Shown here piece by piece: positions 22,462 to 30,333 of a stretch of DNA of 32,333 nucleotides. This DNA is from Microcaldota archaeon (GTDB taxonomy: Archaea; B1Sed10-29; WALL01; WAMD01): NCBI GenBank assembly GCA_027077895.1, contig JALWQZ010000002.1:1-32333 (forward strand), written 5' to 3'. The notes under the pieces were generated by a model that ran no database searches, was not told where the DNA came from, and saw nothing but the letters and a program-made list of their open reading frames with translations. Positions within the stretch are counted from its first letter, which is position 1. The number at the start of each line of letters is the position of its first letter. The position numbers and the translations under genes were made by a program.

Positions 22462-23985
22462 ATGTCATGGGAGGTACTTGATCCTATAATTGCAATTTTA
22501 CCTGACGTCAAGAAACCAGTCAGAAAGCCAGCCCTAAAGACAAGACTAATGTGGGTGGGTATTGCAATAACAATATTCTTCCTCTTATCCGCAGTATCTC
22601 CTATTGGTCTGCTAACGCCTAATAGGCTAGCCCAGATACAAAAGACAAACCCCACGAGATACGCTTTATTGCAGCAACAATACTCGCAAGTTCTCCAGAG
22701 AGTGGCATTCCTAGAAAACGTACAGACCATACTAGCAAGTAGGTTAGGCTCCCTAGGTACACTTGGAATTGGGCCAATTGTCATGTCCTCAATTATTCTC
22801 CAATTGCTAGTGGGGGCCGAGATACTCCAAATGGACAAAAGAAGGTATATGGCAGCAACCAAAATCGGTGCCATTCTATTCGCATTCTTTGAAGCATTTA
22901 TATACGTAGCATCTGGGTTTTTGCCTATAGAACCAACAGGGATATCCCTACTCCCAATACCTGGACTTGCTCACATATTTGACCTAAACGCAGTTTTGGT
23001 AATGCTACAAATAGCTGCTGGGTCAATAATCCTATTATTCCTAGATGAAGTAGTGTCTAAATGGGGGATAGGTTCTGGTATTGGGTTATTCATAGTTGGT
23101 GGTGTTTCTCAAACCATATTGTATAGGTCATTAGCGCCATCAACAGGGAGCATAATTGTGTTCCTTAACAACCTGATAAACCAGGGAGTAGTCTCAATGG
23201 ACATAATCATGCCCCTGATAGCAACAATAGTCGTCTTCTTAATAGTTGTATATGGAGAGGGAATGCGTATTGAGATACCTCTTACATTAGGTAGAGTCAG
23301 TGGTGCGGCGGGGGGGAGATTCCCAATAAAATTCTTCTACGCCTCAAATATACCTGTTATACTTGCAGCAGCCCTATTCGCAAATATTCAGTTGTTCGCA
23401 AGTGCAATGGCAAACGCTGGATACCCTTGGTTAGGTAAATTTGGACCAAACGGTATGCCACTACCAACAACCGTGCTAAGTTTAAACCCGCATAAATTTG
23501 CGATACCTATTGCATGGGCAGTTAGGGCACCGTATGGAGTGCTAAGCGGGTGGACTGCCATAAACCAATACTTCATACATCCTGCACAATCAATATTCGG
23601 CATCCCTCTAGAACTAATCCACATACTCTTATATCTAGGAGCCATGACGCTGACTTGTGCAGTGTTTGGTATATTCTGGGTTGAGACAACAGGTATGGGA
23701 CCAAAGAGTGTCGCTAAGCAATTGCAATCAGCAGGCCTGGCGATACCTGGGTTTAGAAGGGATCCCAGAGTAATAGAGAGGGTACTGGAAAAATACATTC
23801 CGACGGTCACAATTGTGGGGTCTGTGGCAGTGGGCGGTCTAGCGGCACTGGCCAACCTAACAGGCGCATACGGTACAGGAACTGGTATCCTACTAAGTGT
23901 GGGGATCCTATACAGATTATATGAGGAACTAATGTCCGCACAATTAACCGAACTACATCCTGCACTGAAACAATTCCTTGGGTGA
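22462..23985 (+). CDS. secY: preprotein translocase subunit SecY (Sec61 alpha)
   Basis: 507 residues with ten predicted membrane helices; the lateral-gate helices, the plug region after TM1 and the cytoplasmic loops with MRIEIPLTLGRVSGAAGGRFPIKFFYASNIPVILAAAL are typical of the archaeal protein. It forms the protein-conducting channel with SecE and SecG/Sec61beta, which are not in the window. The ATG at 22462 is placed by AGGTGG (22451-22456); an in-frame GTG at 22453 lies in that site. Its stop is within the binding site of the next gene. Confidence 0.97.
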   Translation: MSWEVLDPIIAILPDVKKPVRKPALKTRLMWVGIAITIFFLLSAVSPIGLLTPNRLAQIQKTNPTRYALLQQQYSQVLQRVAFLENVQTILASRLGSLGTLGIGPIVMSSIILQLLVGAEILQMDKRRYMAATKIGAILFAFFEAFIYVASGFLPIEPTGISLLPIPGLAHIFDLNAVLVMLQIAAGSIILLFLDEVVSKWGIGSGIGLFIVGGVSQTILYRSLAPSTGSIIVFLNNLINQGVVSMDIIMPLIATIVVFLIVVYGEGMRIEIPLTLGRVSGAAGGRFPIKFFYASNIPVILAAALFANIQLFASAMANAGYPWLGKFGPNGMPLPTTVLSLNPHKFAIPIAWAVRAPYGVLSGWTAINQYFIHPAQSIFGIPLELIHILLYLGAMTLTCAVFGIFWVETTGMGPKSVAKQLQSAGLAIPGFRRDPRVIERVLEKYIPTVTIVGSVAVGGLAALANLTGAYGTGTGILLSVGILYRLYEELMSAQLTELHPALKQFLG

Positions 23986-23988
23986 AGA

Positions 23989-24495
23989 ATGGTGAGCATG
24001 ACAATAATATACCCTGGACCATTTATGGTCGTAACGTTAACTGCCATAGCGTCGTCTACAATATCAATCTGGTTGAACAGGAAGATGACAAACACAGAAA
24101 GATCAAAGGAGATAAAAAGAAAAATTGAAGAACATCAAAAGAAGTATCTAGAAGCACAAAAAACCGGTGACAAAAAGGAACTGGAAAAACTAGATGAGGA
24201 ACAGGCAGAGATTATGAATCTACTTAAAGAGAATATGTACAACTCGATGAAACCAATGTTTATAACAACACCTGCTATTCTAGTAATATTATGGCTTTTC
24301 GGTGTTTGGTACGGGAAACTTGGTGCAATTGTATCATTACCATTCAGCATTCCATTCCTAACAAAGCCATTCAAGGACATGAGAATTGCGAATGGGATGG
24401 ATTGGCTAGGATTGTACATCCTAGTAGGTATACTTGCCAGTTTAACAATACAGATTGGCCTGAAATGGTATGATAAAAGGAGGGAGAAAAAATGA
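23989..24495 (+). CDS. EMC3/TMCO1-type membrane protein insertase (DUF106)
   Basis: 168 residues. TM1 at about 8-28, then a long charged cytoplasmic coiled coil (about 34-85, NRKMTNTERSKEIKRKIEEHQKKYLEAQKTGDKKELEKL), two further hydrophobic segments (about 92-125) and a last helix at 138-160. This layout (hydrophobic, coiled coil, hydrophobic bundle) matches the archaeal DUF106/EMC3 group of the Oxa1/YidC superfamily, which inserts membrane proteins. Position directly after secY is the usual one and fits a joint role. In many archaea adk lies between them; here it does not. Confidence 0.85.
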   Translation: MVSMTIIYPGPFMVVTLTAIASSTISIWLNRKMTNTERSKEIKRKIEEHQKKYLEAQKTGDKKELEKLDEEQAEIMNLLKENMYNSMKPMFITTPAILVILWLFGVWYGKLGAIVSLPFSIPFLTKPFKDMRIANGMDWLGLYILVGILASLTIQIGLKWYDKRREKK

Positions 24496-24719
24496 AAAAA
24501 TTCCTACACATAGGTAGGGTGTGCAAGAAGAAGAGAGGTAAGGAAAGGGGTAAGATTGCTGTGATAGTTGATATTATTGACGAAAATTATGCGCTGGTTG
24601 ATGGCCCAGAGATAAAGAGAAGGAGATGCAACCTAGGACACCTAGAACCGACTGAGAAGATTGTTGACATAAAGAAAGGCGCAAGCCATGAAGAGGTCGT
24701 GAAGGCTCTTGGTGCCTGA
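24492..24719 (+). CDS. rpl14e: large ribosomal subunit protein L14e (eL14)
   Basis: 75 residues. HIGRVCKKKRGKERGKIAVIVDIIDENYALVDGPEIKRRRCNLGHLEPT is the KOW-type eL14 core; the archaeal form lacks the long eukaryotic C-terminus, so this length is normal. The ATG overlaps the previous stop (ATGA), and the gene runs into the start of the pseudouridine synthase. Confidence 0.93.
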   Translation: MKKFLHIGRVCKKKRGKERGKIAVIVDIIDENYALVDGPEIKRRRCNLGHLEPTEKIVDIKKGASHEEVVKALGA

Positions 24720-25605
24720 CAAGATACTAAACGGTTGGGTTGTAGTGGACAAACCCCTAGGCCCTAGTTCTCATGAGGTGACCGTATGGGTAAAGGAGAT
24801 ACTGGGCGCTAAGAAGGCAGGACACGCAGGGACGTTGGACCCAAATGCATCAGGTGTACTGCCAATTGCAATAGGGAAAGCAACAAAACTTCTTAAAGCA
24901 TTATCTAAATCCGACAAGGAGTACATTGCAGTGGCAAAGTTCGAGAACCCTGTTGATGAGGAGGAACTAAAAAAGATTGCCTCTGAATTCGTCGGCAAGA
25001 TATGGCAAATACCCCCAGAAATGTCCGCTGTCAAAAGGCGGCTCAGAGTGAGAAAGGTGTACTCCATTGAATTTCTAGAATTCAAATCAGACCTAGTCCT
25101 ATTCAAAACCCATGTACAACATGGCACTTACATAAGAAAACTAATACAAGACTGGGGAGAACTGATGGGGAATCCTGGAGGGATGGTTGAACTGAGAAGA
25201 ATTAGAAGTGGTCCATTCGACATAAAACAAGCCGTAATTTTACAGGACCTAAAGGACGCAACGGTTTTCTATGAACAAGGTGTATCAAAAGAACTAGAAA
25301 AAATAATCCTGCCAATGGAGGCCGGAGTCTCTCACCTAAAAAGGATAACCGTGTCTGACTCTGCAGTATCAGCACTATGCTATGGGGCAAACCTAGCCAG
25401 ACCCGGTGTAGAAAAAGTGGACAAAGACATAAACAAAAACGACCTAGTGGCAGTCTTCACAAAGCGGGGAGAACTAATTGGACTGGGAAATGCATTGATG
25501 AACTCAAAACAGATCATGTCCGCAAAAAAGGGGTTTGTTGTAGACATGAACACGGTTGTTATGCCCAGGGATAAGTACCCTAGAGCGTGGAAAACTAGGA
25601 AATGA
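24712..25605 (+). CDS. pseudouridine synthase Cbf5/TruB-type with PUA domain
   Basis: 297 residues from GTG 24712 (TTG 24709 also possible). The catalytic domain has VVDKPLGPSSHEVTVWVKEI, then GHAGTLDPNASGVLPIAIGKATKLLK with the catalytic Asp in GTLDP, SAVKRRLRVRKVY and HGTYIRKLIQDWGELMG. The C-terminal PUA domain begins at about 215 (VSDSAVSALCYGANLARPGVEKV) and ends with VVMPRDKYPRAWKTRK. It should act as archaeal Cbf5 in H/ACA RNPs or on tRNA U55. It lacks the roughly 40-residue N-terminal extension of P. furiosus Cbf5. The start is inside L14e, so it is translationally coupled and is the last gene of the cluster. Confidence 0.92.
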   Translation: MPDKILNGWVVVDKPLGPSSHEVTVWVKEILGAKKAGHAGTLDPNASGVLPIAIGKATKLLKALSKSDKEYIAVAKFENPVDEEELKKIASEFVGKIWQIPPEMSAVKRRLRVRKVYSIEFLEFKSDLVLFKTHVQHGTYIRKLIQDWGELMGNPGGMVELRRIRSGPFDIKQAVILQDLKDATVFYEQGVSKELEKIILPMEAGVSHLKRITVSDSAVSALCYGANLARPGVEKVDKDINKNDLVAVFTKRGELIGLGNALMNSKQIMSAKKGFVVDMNTVVMPRDKYPRAWKTRK

Positions 25606-25615
25606 TTTTTAAATA
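25606..25615 (+). promoter_or_regulatory. TATA box for the HEAT-like protein gene
   Basis: TTTTTAAATA starts at the base after the Cbf5 stop (25603-25605) and lies 20-29 bases before the ATG at 25635, implying a leaderless or nearly leaderless mRNA. The T-run may also help end the ribosomal-cluster transcript. Confidence 0.5.
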
Positions 25616-25634
25616 GAATGCACTTAACCAAATC

Positions 25635-26174
25635 ATGGAAAAATGGAGGTTCTACGAAAGACAGAGGCTCTCGAAAAGAATGAATATTGTGCCTGATGCA
25701 AAGGTGATTGATAGACGAAACCAGGAATGGTCAACTAGCACTAGGAGTGTAGAGGAAGCATTGAAAAAACCAGACGAAGACGTCAGAGTGACCGCAGTTG
25801 GAACACTCAAAGACAAGGTGATCAATGGGAAGATAAAACTAAGACCTGAACAATTACGTCAAATAAATAAACATTATGAGAGCGAGAGATCGAGTGAAGT
25901 AAAAAAACAAATACTCTTGTTGAACGCACATGTAGGTAATATTGATTTTGTAAATGAGAAGTTGGTAAAAGAAAAAGACAGGAACGTGGTAAAATCAGTG
26001 TTACTGCAACTAGGAGACGCTAAACACCCAGAGATGAATAGGATTGCGTCTCATGTAATAAACAAGCGGAACGAAGAGGACGTAATCAAAACGGCAGTAA
26101 AATCAATGAGACTAGTGAGGGGCCCACACAAGCCAAGATTCAGGGTTAAACAGGTAATAAAGCCCATACCGTGA
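25635..26174 (+). CDS. small HEAT-like helical repeat protein, unknown function
   Basis: 179 residues, no membrane segment. The text is helical with HEAT-like pairs: EEALKKPDEDVRVTAVGTLKDKV (about 40-62), SSEVKKQILLLNAHVGNIDFVNEKLVKEKDRNVVKSVLLQLG (about 85-126) and MNRIASHVINKRNEEDVIKTAVKSMRL. It ends with a basic strand-like tail (GPHKPRFRVKQVIKPIP). Such proteins are scaffolds for protein or RNA partners. The gene starts its own transcription unit and its stop touches the next methyltransferase gene, so the two are likely co-expressed and might form a complex. I do not recognise a named family. Confidence 0.75.
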   Translation: MEKWRFYERQRLSKRMNIVPDAKVIDRRNQEWSTSTRSVEEALKKPDEDVRVTAVGTLKDKVINGKIKLRPEQLRQINKHYESERSSEVKKQILLLNAHVGNIDFVNEKLVKEKDRNVVKSVLLQLGDAKHPEMNRIASHVINKRNEEDVIKTAVKSMRLVRGPHKPRFRVKQVIKPIP

Positions 26175-26179
26175 GGCTA

Positions 26180-26782
26180 ATGGTATTCAGACACTATTTC
26201 TCAGAGGAACCAGTAGAGAGGCCAAAGAAGAGAGAGATAGATGTATTTGTTAGGGGATACTCCCTAAAATTGATTACATACTCAGGGATATTCTCATATA
26301 GACAAATAGACAAGGGAACGAAACTGCTCGCGGAAAACATGATTATACCTGACTCTGGGAAATTTTTAGATCTAGGGTGTGGGTACGGTGTGCTAGGAAT
26401 CATTGCAGGTTTATCAAACCCAAACCTAGACATTTGGTTTATAGACATCAACAAACTAGCAATAAGTGCAACAAAACAGAACGCAAAGAGGTACCTAGAC
26501 AGGTCAAGGTTTAGAATAAAACGGAATGATGGACTGTCTGGGATAGAAGAGACGTTCAAAGCAATTGTCAGTAACCCTCCATACACAGCGGGAAAAAGAG
26601 TGGTGTTCAAGTTTGTATCCGAGAGTTATAAACATTTAGAAACCGGTGGCTGGCTAGAGATGGTCGGTAGGAAAAGCAAGGGTGGAAGAAGTTTAAAGGA
26701 AGAAATGGAGAGGACATTTGGTAATGTAGAGGTCATAGCAAGGGGCTCAGGTTATCAGGTTTATCATAGCGTAAAAGAGTGA
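26180..26782 (+). CDS. MTS-type N-methyltransferase with NPPY motif (RsmC/MJ0882-like)
   Basis: 200 residues from ATG 26180; GTG 26171 would overlap the upstream stop. TYSGIFSYRQIDKGTKLLAENM is the leader helix of the small-domain methyltransferase family. Motif I is FLDLGCGYGVLG (about 62-73), strand 2 ends in IWFIDIN, and motif IV is VSNPPYT (Asn132-Pro-Pro-Tyr135), which marks base-amino methylation of RNA, DNA or Gln. Relatives methylate guanine N2 in 16S rRNA or tRNA. Surrounding tRNA, ribosomal and Kae1 genes favour an RNA substrate; that is inference. It is preceded by the HEAT-like gene and followed within 40 bases by tRNA-Ser. Confidence 0.88.
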   Translation: MVFRHYFSEEPVERPKKREIDVFVRGYSLKLITYSGIFSYRQIDKGTKLLAENMIIPDSGKFLDLGCGYGVLGIIAGLSNPNLDIWFIDINKLAISATKQNAKRYLDRSRFRIKRNDGLSGIEETFKAIVSNPPYTAGKRVVFKFVSESYKHLETGGWLEMVGRKSKGGRSLKEEMERTFGNVEVIARGSGYQVYHSVKE

Positions 26783-26783
26783 A

Positions 26784-26792
26784 TATTTAAAT
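26784..26792 (+). promoter_or_regulatory. TATA box for tRNA-Ser
   Basis: ATATTTAAA starts two bases after the methyltransferase TGA and lies 27-35 bases before the tRNA start at 26819. Confidence 0.5.
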
Positions 26793-26818
26793 GTGAAGGT
26801 GGATATAACTATGCCTGT

Positions 26819-26901
26819 GCTGGGGTCGCCTAGCCTGGTAGGGCGCTGGCCTGCTAAGCCAGTGGGCTCCGCCCACGCGGGTTCGAATCCCGCCCCCAGC
26901 G
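26819..26901 (+). tRNA. tRNA-Ser (anticodon GCU)
   Basis: Acceptor GCTGGGG/CCCCAGC with discriminator G73. Anticodon stem CTGGC/GCCAG with loop CTGCTAA, anticodon GCT at 26853-26855. It has a long class-II variable arm (TGGGC-TCC-GCCCA, 26863-26875) as required for Ser. T arm GCGGG-TTCGAAT-CCCGC. No intron, and CCA is not encoded. Confidence 0.96.
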
Positions 26902-26933
26902 TTTGTCACTCATTCTAGTGTCAAAAACAAAAC

Positions 26934-26942
26934 CATTTAATT
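26934..26942 (+). promoter_or_regulatory. TATA box for the 347-residue protein gene
   Basis: CATTTAATT lies 23-31 bases before the ATG at 26965, and no Shine-Dalgarno precedes that ATG, so the mRNA is probably leaderless. Confidence 0.4.
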
Positions 26943-26964
26943 GAGTATTGTGTGGAATTAGTAT

Positions 26965-28008
26965 ATGCCAACTTCCGGGAAAACAAGAGAAGTAAAGAGT
27001 ATAATACTAAACGCAATACGCAGAGAGTATGGGGGATTGAAGGAACTTAGAGGCCTCCCTGGGAGAGAAGCAATCAAAAGGATTTCCGCAGCACTAAACG
27101 AAGATGAAGTCGCAAGGATAAGGGATAACGGCATAACATGGAGTTCACTTGAGAGGATATTGTCTTCTATAACAAAGAATCACAGCATAAACAAGGCAGA
27201 ACTCAGAGACTACTACAACAGAGGAAGGCATAAACCAGTCAGTGCAATTGATGCAATAATGATGGAGTGGGAAAAACATCAAAGTACAAAAACACAAGGA
27301 AACGAGAGGAAAACAGAGGTATATAACGACTGGGTGGAACTAACAGATAAACTAAGAACAAAGTACAAGAGGATAAGCGAACCAGAACTGATTATAGAGA
27401 TTGCAAAATCAGGAAAACACAAAACATTGGGAGAAACAGAGTTAATACAGTTAATACTAAGCATGAAAAGAGATTTGGGTGTAGATAGTGCTGACAGATA
27501 TACTGCCATGGCAATAAAGAGATTAGCAGAAAGAGGGGTCATGCCAACCGAAGAGAATGTGGAAAAATTAGAACGGGTAATAGATACAACTTCAGAAATC
27601 AAGGTGAGGAGGAAATTACTAGAAGTTGTTAGATACCACATAAGAAGCAAATACAAGAACCTAATCACCGATATAAAAAAGGTCATCCACGAGGATATAC
27701 CAAAGAACCACCAAATAGCAAGAGCAATATACAAAAAGGGTTATCACAAAAAACTCAGCAAGGAGGAATTGCACAAGATCTTGAGATACGCATTTAACAA
27801 GCACAAAAGAGTGTCCAGAGAAAATATCATTGCTGCAATCGAGGGTGCAGAACACATAGGGAAATGGCCTGAAAACGAAGAGGAAATAGAACAAGCACTG
27901 TCAAATCTCAAATATAGAAGAAAACAGATTGGTGTTATAAGGAAAATATTCAAGGCGAGTTTATCAGAGAAAGGAAACAAATATTTTAGAACAAAGCGCA
28001 AAATATAG
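26965..28008 (+). CDS. basic all-helical protein of unknown function
   Basis: 347 residues, strongly helical, Lys/Arg-rich and without membrane segments, signal peptide or zinc pairs. No enzyme motif stands out. A degenerate repeat may be present: segments beginning KYKRISEPELIIEIAKSG, KYKNLITDIKKVIHED and KHKRVSRENIIAAIEGA share a K-x-K-R/N opening followed by an Ile-rich helix. The N-terminal third also contains a helix pair (RREYGGLKELRGLPGREAIKRI). The basic charge suggests contact with nucleic acid or ribosome. The stop is one base before the Kae1 ATG, so the pair is probably co-transcribed. I do not recognise the family. Confidence 0.72.
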   Translation: MPTSGKTREVKSIILNAIRREYGGLKELRGLPGREAIKRISAALNEDEVARIRDNGITWSSLERILSSITKNHSINKAELRDYYNRGRHKPVSAIDAIMMEWEKHQSTKTQGNERKTEVYNDWVELTDKLRTKYKRISEPELIIEIAKSGKHKTLGETELIQLILSMKRDLGVDSADRYTAMAIKRLAERGVMPTEENVEKLERVIDTTSEIKVRRKLLEVVRYHIRSKYKNLITDIKKVIHEDIPKNHQIARAIYKKGYHKKLSKEELHKILRYAFNKHKRVSRENIIAAIEGAEHIGKWPENEEEIEQALSNLKYRRKQIGVIRKIFKASLSEKGNKYFRTKRKI

Positions 28009-28009
28009 T

Positions 28010-28978
28010 ATGATTGTTTTAGGGATAGAGTCAACAGCACATACATTTGGAGTAGGAATAACAGACGGAAAAAAAGAACTCGCCAATGAGAAGGTAACTT
28101 ATAAGACAACTGGAGGTATACACCCTAGAGAAGCCAGCCAGTTTATGGGGAAAAACGCTCATGTAGTTCTTGAGAATGCTTTAGAAAGTGCCGGGCTCAA
28201 TATAAAAGATATTGATGGAATAGCATTCGCAAGAGGACCAGGGCTTGGTCCATGCCTCAGAGTAGGGGGAACAATGGCACTCTTCCTAGCAAAACACTAT
28301 AATAAACCAATAGTTGGAGTAAACCACTGTGTTGCGCATATTGAAGTAGGCAAGTGGGAACTTGGTTACAAGGATCCGCTTGTCGTGTACGTGTCTGGCG
28401 CAAATACTCAAATTCTTGGTTTAGCAGGCGGAAGATACAGGATATTTGGTGAAACACTAGATATTGGTCTCGGGAATGCAATCGACGTCCTAGGTCGAAG
28501 TTTAGGCTTAGAATTCCCAGCGGGCCCAAAGATAGAATCCTTAGCCAGGAATGGCAAAAGACTAGTAGAACTGCCATACACTGTAAAGGGGATGGATTTA
28601 ACGTTCTCAGGTCTACTGACTGCAGCAAAGAAATTGGTTGGAAAAGAGACACCAGAGAACATAGCGTTCTCCTTCCAGGAGACTATATTTGCAATGCTCG
28701 TTGAGGTGAGTGAGAGAGCGCTGGCACACACAAAGAAAAGAGAAGTCCTTTTAGTTGGGGGAGTGGCTCAGAACAAAAGGTTAAGAGAAATGTTTGAGAA
28801 AATGGTGAAGCCGCACAACGCTAAGTTTGGTTCGCCAAAGCCTGAGTACAATGGCGACAATGGATTCATGATTGCGTTAACAGGATGGAAGATGTTAAAT
28901 TCTGGTATTGCGCATGACAAAGGCAAACTAAATGTTTTGCAGGACTGGAGGACTAATCAAATAGAGATTAGATGGTAA
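28010..28978 (+). CDS. kae1: tRNA threonylcarbamoyladenosine synthase subunit Kae1 (KEOPS)
   Basis: 322 residues, the length of a stand-alone Kae1. It has the ASKHA phosphate-1 motif MIVLGIESTAHTFGVGI, ARGPGLGPCLRVG, the metal-binding His pair in VGVNHCVAHIEVG (His106 and His110), YVSGANTQI, the adenosine-site segment around DIGLGNAIDVLGRSLGLEFPAGPKIE, and LVGGVAQNKRLREM with the late metal Asp in YNGDNGFMIA. It transfers threonylcarbamoyl to A37 of ANN-decoding tRNAs; the window's tRNA-Thr(UGU) and tRNA-Ser(GCU) read such codons. The kinase Bud32 is not fused at the C-terminus, unlike in many Euryarchaeota, and no other KEOPS gene is in the window. Confidence 0.96.
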   Translation: MIVLGIESTAHTFGVGITDGKKELANEKVTYKTTGGIHPREASQFMGKNAHVVLENALESAGLNIKDIDGIAFARGPGLGPCLRVGGTMALFLAKHYNKPIVGVNHCVAHIEVGKWELGYKDPLVVYVSGANTQILGLAGGRYRIFGETLDIGLGNAIDVLGRSLGLEFPAGPKIESLARNGKRLVELPYTVKGMDLTFSGLLTAAKKLVGKETPENIAFSFQETIFAMLVEVSERALAHTKKREVLLVGGVAQNKRLREMFEKMVKPHNAKFGSPKPEYNGDNGFMIALTGWKMLNSGIAHDKGKLNVLQDWRTNQIEIRW

Positions 28979-29053
28979 AACATATGTATTAAAATAGGCC
29001 GCGACATAATTACAGGGATCAAAATATCAAACAAGAACTAGAAAGTGTCAAAA

Positions 29054-30322
29054 ATGAAGGTATACTTGATAGATGGCAGACCAGAAGACAAGATGAGGAA
29101 GATAATTGGAGTTCACAACTTTAAGAACTACATTCTAGAAATAACCAATGTCCCAACAAAGAAAAGGAGTTTCGGCGTTGGGTACATAATATTCAAAAAT
29201 AGATTCCCAGAGGATTTGTGGAGGGGAACGACCCTCGCGATAGAGCACTACATACTAAACTATTTCTACAAGAAGATGAAAAAGGAGGGTGTCAACTGGA
29301 TAAATTTCCAAAGACCGACATCCGCGTTGGTTGCAAGGTCAGGCATAAACATAGATAAGGATAGAACAAGGATACGTCTTATGTTCCACTTCAAGACCCC
29401 ACTGAAACAAAAGAGAATAAATGGAAAAGTCATGGCAAAGGTGTTTGAGAGTCTAATCCCTAAATTAATAACAGAGATGTATAGGATAGACGAGGAAAGA
29501 TATAAGTACCTAAAATGGATAAAGGATGAACTTGATACTCAAATGGAGATCAGGGAATACCTAGCAGAGAACGGGTATCTAGCCTTCATAAGAAAAGGCG
29601 TGAAAATAAATGGGACAGAAGTGAAGATAAGAAAACCAGACAAACTACACACCCAAAACTCTGGGACCATTGAAGGCCTCCTTATACCAGAAGGGAGAAC
29701 AAGACTATCGGGATTTGGTATTGAAATTTTAGACCTGCTGGCAAAGGGGTATTCGTGCTACAAGCCAGACACAAATTATGCGTACGTAAAAACGATTAGG
29801 GATTTGGCGTGGGTACAGAGAGGGGAGGAGAGCCTAGCCAGTTACTCTGATCTACAAGGTGTCCTAGGTACAGACGACCTAGAGTATCCAAATGTGATAT
29901 CACTTGAAAACCTTTCCAGCGCATCAAAACTAATATTTTACAAAGAAGGTACCATCAGACACGAAGAACTATTATCACAGAGGGTCAACAAACCCAAAGC
30001 CAAGGAGGTCATAATCAAAAAAAGGATACCAAAGGTGAAACTGTCTCACGACGGAATTGAATTCGGTGGGACAAATATGAAACTATCGTATGCCTACTCC
30101 ACCGGTTTGATAGAGAGGAATCAATTAAGAGGGGTGGTGGATGCTATAAATTTCTCACAGAAATATGTAAATGGGGACCTGGACATAAAGGGTGTATTCA
30201 CAAGGGCAATAAGAGTAATAAACAAGAGGGGGTTCTCTGCGCTAGGTCTCGGTTTTTACACAGAATTTACAAGGTGGCAGTACTTCTACTTAATGAATAA
30301 ACTAATTCAAGCAAATCCATAG
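29054..30322 (+). CDS. conserved-looking protein of unknown function, 422 residues
   Basis: No membrane segment, signal peptide or zinc motif. Start: ATG 29054 (MKVYLIDGRPEDKM) is natural; a GTG at 29045, about 24 bases after an AT-rich block (AAAATATC near 29020-29027), would add three residues and make a leaderless message. The N-terminal third is alpha/beta with a conserved-looking FQRPTSALVARSGINIDKDRTRIRLMFHF. The middle has a helical lever (about 135-180) and a beta part with LHTQNSGTIEGLLIPEGRTRLSGFGIEIL. The C-terminal third has SHDGIEFGGTNMKLSYAYSTGLIERNQ. No known catalytic motif is recognised. It lies between Kae1 and the pyrophosphatase, which gives little hint to function. Confidence 0.72.
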   Translation: MKVYLIDGRPEDKMRKIIGVHNFKNYILEITNVPTKKRSFGVGYIIFKNRFPEDLWRGTTLAIEHYILNYFYKKMKKEGVNWINFQRPTSALVARSGINIDKDRTRIRLMFHFKTPLKQKRINGKVMAKVFESLIPKLITEMYRIDEERYKYLKWIKDELDTQMEIREYLAENGYLAFIRKGVKINGTEVKIRKPDKLHTQNSGTIEGLLIPEGRTRLSGFGIEILDLLAKGYSCYKPDTNYAYVKTIRDLAWVQRGEESLASYSDLQGVLGTDDLEYPNVISLENLSSASKLIFYKEGTIRHEELLSQRVNKPKAKEVIIKKRIPKVKLSHDGIEFGGTNMKLSYAYSTGLIERNQLRGVVDAINFSQKYVNGDLDIKGVFTRAIRVINKRGFSALGLGFYTEFTRWQYFYLMNKLIQANP

Positions 30323-30333
30323 GAGGTGGATTA

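Noticed and set aside
29045..29053. GTG 29045 as the definite start of the unknown 422-residue protein
   Set aside because: Possible as a leaderless start but not better supported than ATG 29054; left as an alternative.
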